A DNA stretch of 64,000 bases from assembly GCA_013397435.1 (NCBI GenBank), contig VZRG01000879.1, positions 186,001 to 250,000 of the forward strand, given 5' to 3'. Position 1 is the stretch's first letter, and each line of letters begins with the position of its first letter. The position numbers and the translations under genes were made by a program. Shown piece after piece: positions 60,569 through 64,000 of the stretch. A model generated the notes under the pieces. The model ran no database searches. It was not told where the DNA came from and saw only the letters and a list, made by a program, of their open reading frames with translations. The DNA is from Erythrocercus mccallii. Taxonomy: Eukaryota; Chordata; Aves; Passeriformes; Dicruridae.

Positions 60569-63500
60569 AGAGATTCCTTCTTCAAAGCAAAGGTAAACAA
60601 GCAATTTAAGTGAATCCATGAGTTTCAATCCAGTGTTAGAGGGTTATGAGGGCTGAGGGAAATGTCAGTGGCAGCAAAGAAAAAATTGGAGGCCTTTTGT
60701 AGGGGTGTGGTTGGGCAGCTGCCTTTAGAAATGTGAAGTTCAAGGCAGCTGCAAGGCATGCAAAGCAAATGACAGAAGGAAGGAAGTGGCTGGAGAACAA
60801 AAAAATGCATTGCCTTAAAAACCTAGAGTTTATTCCTAACTGATTACAGCAGCTGGGCTGTGTTTCCTGGCTACGCTGCTGAGGACTTTTAGCATTCCCA
60901 TCCCTTTGCAAGATAAAAGTCATGGGGGATACAGGGGAGAGAGAAATGTAGAATAATGTGCCTAAGGAAAAGCTGAACATTTATAGCTACATTTCAGACG
61001 AAAACAAATGCATCTCATATGTCTCACAGGTCTGAAATAGGACAAGCCAGGGAGAGCATCTGTCAGCCGCTGTCTTCTGCAGCTCTGACTGTTAATGTTT
61101 GCTTAGCATTAAAAGTCTCCTGCAGAGAAGAACTTAATCTCTCACAGATTTGGGGCCTGAAGAAGGGGAGTGAAGGTATTTTTAAAAGGTAGATTAAGAT
61201 ATATGCATTCAGTTTTTATCATGCTTGTATCAGTGTGTAGTAGGAGTAACTTGGATAATTTACTCTTTGTGTGTATAGCTTAAAAAGAAAAGTAGAAGGA
61301 AAGCCCATCTCTGTTGGTCAGGACTGTCCTTTAATGTCAGTTATTTTAGCCATGAGACCTGTCATCTGGGACTCCACGTACATTCAACTAACTAGCAAGG
61401 CAGCATTTGGCACAAATGCATTGATAATTATGTTATCTGTAAGTCATATTATTTGCATTTTGCTTGGATTGTTTGTAAACACCATTACTTATATACTCTT
61501 CAAAGTCTGAAGCACAACTGCAAATATGAACCAGGTAGTATTATATGCTAGAGTGCCCAAACTCTGACACCAAACAATTTTAAGTGCCTCGTAAGAGATC
61601 AGACCATGCTTTTGGTTGATTCACCCTGTTTGAACCAGTGCAACCACAGGATCCAAAGGGTGACCTTGCATGAGCTGTTTGGAAATCTGGGCAGAAAGTG
61701 GACAGTGTCTGTTGTGCTGATATGTGTGGGTCTCTCCAAGTTCTAAGTTGCACCAGTACAACAGTTGCTCGGAGCTCCTGTTTCTTAGATCAGGTCAGTG
61801 GGTTGGCATTTTTTGGAAGCTTGCATTGAGTTCTTTGGATGTGGAAACTCTGATATGGTTTGCTCTTGGCTTTACCAGCCCAGACCTAACATTTGCACAT
61901 TCTGAGTGGAAGAAGTTTGGAACCTGAAAGCCCCAGCAGATGTGGTCTTGATCTGAAGCACAGCACAATGAGTAAGGTTGCACTTAGTTATTGCTTTGCT
62001 GTGTGAAGTGTAGTGGGTTTAGGAATTACAAATCTGAGCCCAGTACCACAGCTGACAATTTCTTGCCCAAGCAAAGAAGAAGGGAGCCTCTGTTTGTCAA
62101 AGCTGAGTGTGCATGTGTTCATGCTACTCCCAGGTTGTTGTGACTGACCGGTTCTTTTGGACAGTGAAGTTTTCAGGATCTGATTGCTCACTGGATTTAC
62201 AATCTCCCTTCCCTCCTTATGCCTGGAAAAGATTTTAAAAAACTGAGTGGATGGCCAGGCAAGAGAAATGCAAAGAATCATAGCCTATGTTGGTCTTTGA
62301 AAATAAAAGTAGACTTGCATTCTGCTCATGTAAATTGGAGCACTTCCAAAGGAGCATGCTCACCTTACAGAGGAAGCAGTCCCAGACATGGAAAGGAAAG
62401 TAAGGCAGGAATGTGATTTATCAACACTTCAAAACAGCAAGACAGCGTTAGGCCTAGGAGCTGCTGCTTCTTGGACCACAGGCATTGTTTTTCATGTGGG
62501 TGACTGTAGTAGGGTGTGTGAATATGGATCACATAGGTGGGTGCTCAAGGCAGCAGGACTTTGAAATGTCTGAGATAACTTAAGGGCTTTGGCTAATATA
62601 CTAAGATTTAGCCATCCTTTGTTTCATTGGAGCATGAATTTTTAGTGTGGTGATGGGAACATCTAGGTGACACTAATTGTGGGACTCTTGAAATCCCAGT
62701 ACTCTATTGATATCTCTTTATTTTCATATCCGTCTCTAGTGTCCAACTTATGTGTTAGTGGAGCTGAAGGCTCACTTTTCCCATGAAACTGAAGAATTCC
62801 CTGTCCAGCTCCTTAGCCTTCTGGACTTCAAGATCCCTTTTCTCTATCAGATCAGCAGACATGGCTTTAAACAGTGTCAGGAAGCCGTGGACATCTCATG
62901 CAGGCCCACATCAGAGCTCTGTGCCCTTCCTCATCTTCTGCAGCCACCGTCTTGTCTTTGAATCTCTCTGGGCAGAACAATTATGTATCAGGGGTACAAG
63001 AAAATAAACTTTGAAAAGAAAAAATATTGCCCTTGTTCTCTGGTTTAGATTCAGGTTTGTGTTTCTCCAGAGACAAGGTGGATCTTCTCAGGATTCCTCT
63101 TGCAAAGGGGTTTCCCTGGGCAGTACTCAGCCAGCAGAGGCACACTGCTGTCCTGCCCCAGGTACAGGCAGCTACAGAGGGAAAGCAATTAATTGCCCAC
63201 GAGCTTCTGTGTCACACCATTTGCATCTCAGCCTGTTTTGTCACAAAGAAGGAATTGATTTGATTTTAAATCAAGTGAAAGCAGTATACCAAACACACAC
63301 TGTGTAACAAAAATCTGGCTTTTACCTCAGGCAGCTCCGTGCTGGGAGTTCTGCCTGCCATGGGTTTTCTCAGCTCTTAGGCTAAAGCAGAGCAGTTCCC
63401 ATGGTCACAGAGGAAAGCACCTTGTGAGGCTCTAGAGTACTCACAGATTTTGTGGTTTAACAAAAACAATGGAGTGAAAGGCAGTTTTATTTCTGGGCTG

Positions 63501-64000
63501 GTGAAAGTCTTGGATAATTTCAGTTTTTTTCTTTTAAGTGAATTAAATGGACTTTGCTAACATAGTACATCATTAGGTACACGTCTGTTAGGGAATGGCA
63601 TTTGCAGTGGAGAAAGGGAATGAGAGGCATTAAGAAGCATGTGGGCTTTGGGAAGGCTCCTCTGGGGAGCCAAGCAAACCTGTGCCTCTGTGTTTGCAAA
63701 TGTACGTCTCCAGCTGTGCACAGTGCCATGACTGCATTGTTTCAGTGGAAGTTTTACTATTTCATGTATTTATTTCTCTGTCACTCTAGGGTACTTGGTA
63801 ATATACTGGCATATTTGGACACACAGTCACTTCATTAAACAGCAAGCAGGAGCTTTCCTCCAGTGTAGCCTCACCTGATCAGGATTTATTGCTGCTTTTA
63901 CAATAGAAGCACTGGTCAAGCAGTTGGTTGTCTAAATCAGACACTGAGTTTCACAACTGGTTAAGATTCCTTAGCATTTTTTCTTGGCCTCAAAAGCTTT
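60569..64000. other. Unannotated non-coding stretch
   Basis: No gene is recognised with confidence. A possible terminal exon is discussed at 62740-63008. A sequence TGTAGTGGGTTTA at 62009 recalls the start of some avian retroviral LTRs, but no matching end or partner is seen. Nothing else stands out to the end of the window. Confidence 0.5.
62740..63008 (+). other. Possible terminal exon with AATAAA signal
   Basis: A CCGTCTCTAG acceptor-like sequence ends at 62739. From 62740 one frame stays open for about 73 codons to TGA at 62959-62961, reading 'CPTYVLVELKAHFSHE' and onward, with no known domain. An AATAAA polyadenylation hexamer follows at 63003-63008, 42 bp after the stop. The pyrimidine tract is mediocre and the frame length is within chance. 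The arrangement fits a 3'-terminal exon of a plus-strand transcript, perhaps the same one as the exon at 59.0 kb, but this is inference. Confidence 0.2.

Noticed and set aside
1..64000. CRISPR arrays, bacterial operons, rRNA, tRNA or phage genes
   Set aside because: None seen. CR1 elements and overall texture indicate vertebrate nuclear DNA.

Overview
The window reads as non-coding nuclear DNA from a bird, or less likely another sauropsid. The host call rests on CR1 retrotransposon copies, including one of about 1.26 kb that keeps reverse-transcriptase coding and the typical ATTCTATG-repeat 3' end. AT-rich, intron-like or intergenic sequence, short simple repeats and stop-riddled frames agree with this. 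I see no bacterial gene organisation, no ribosome-binding-site/ORF pairing, no CRISPR array, and no rRNA or tRNA gene. No protein-coding gene could be recognised. Apart from the CR1 fragments, the open frames (longest about 160 codons) look like chance frames.

Layout. 1-13 kb: unannotated DNA with a 60-bp CR1 3' tip near 2.1 kb and short low-complexity tracts. 13-14.3 kb: AT-rich, homeodomain/forkhead-site-rich stretch that may be a conserved non-coding element (CNE), preceded by a perfect CRE palindrome. 15-20 kb: two weak exon-like segments. 21.2-22.4 kb: the main CR1 copy, plus strand, 5'-truncated and decayed. 27.3 kb: an old minus-strand CR1/L3-type fragment. 28-44 kb: nothing beyond T/G-rich, AT-rich and microsatellite tracts and one possible microexon. 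45 kb: a 24-bp tandem duplication followed by a CNE-like block. 52-57 kb: a CpG-rich patch and several CNE-like blocks. 57.8 kb: a 16-bp perfect palindrome resembling a POU-dimer site. 59.0 kb: the best candidate exon of the window (88 bp, strong splice sites on both sides). 60.4 kb: an older CR1 fragment. 62.7-63.0 kb: a possible terminal exon with an AATAAA signal.

Interpretation (inference): the window is probably a large intron, or a gene-poor regulatory interval with scattered CNEs, crossed by a plus-strand transcript of which the 59.0-kb exon may be a 5'-UTR or lncRNA exon. I found no convincing new biological system. The strongest leads are the 59.0-kb exon and the CNE-like cluster at 45-59 kb. 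No alignments could be run, so conservation is judged only from sequence texture.
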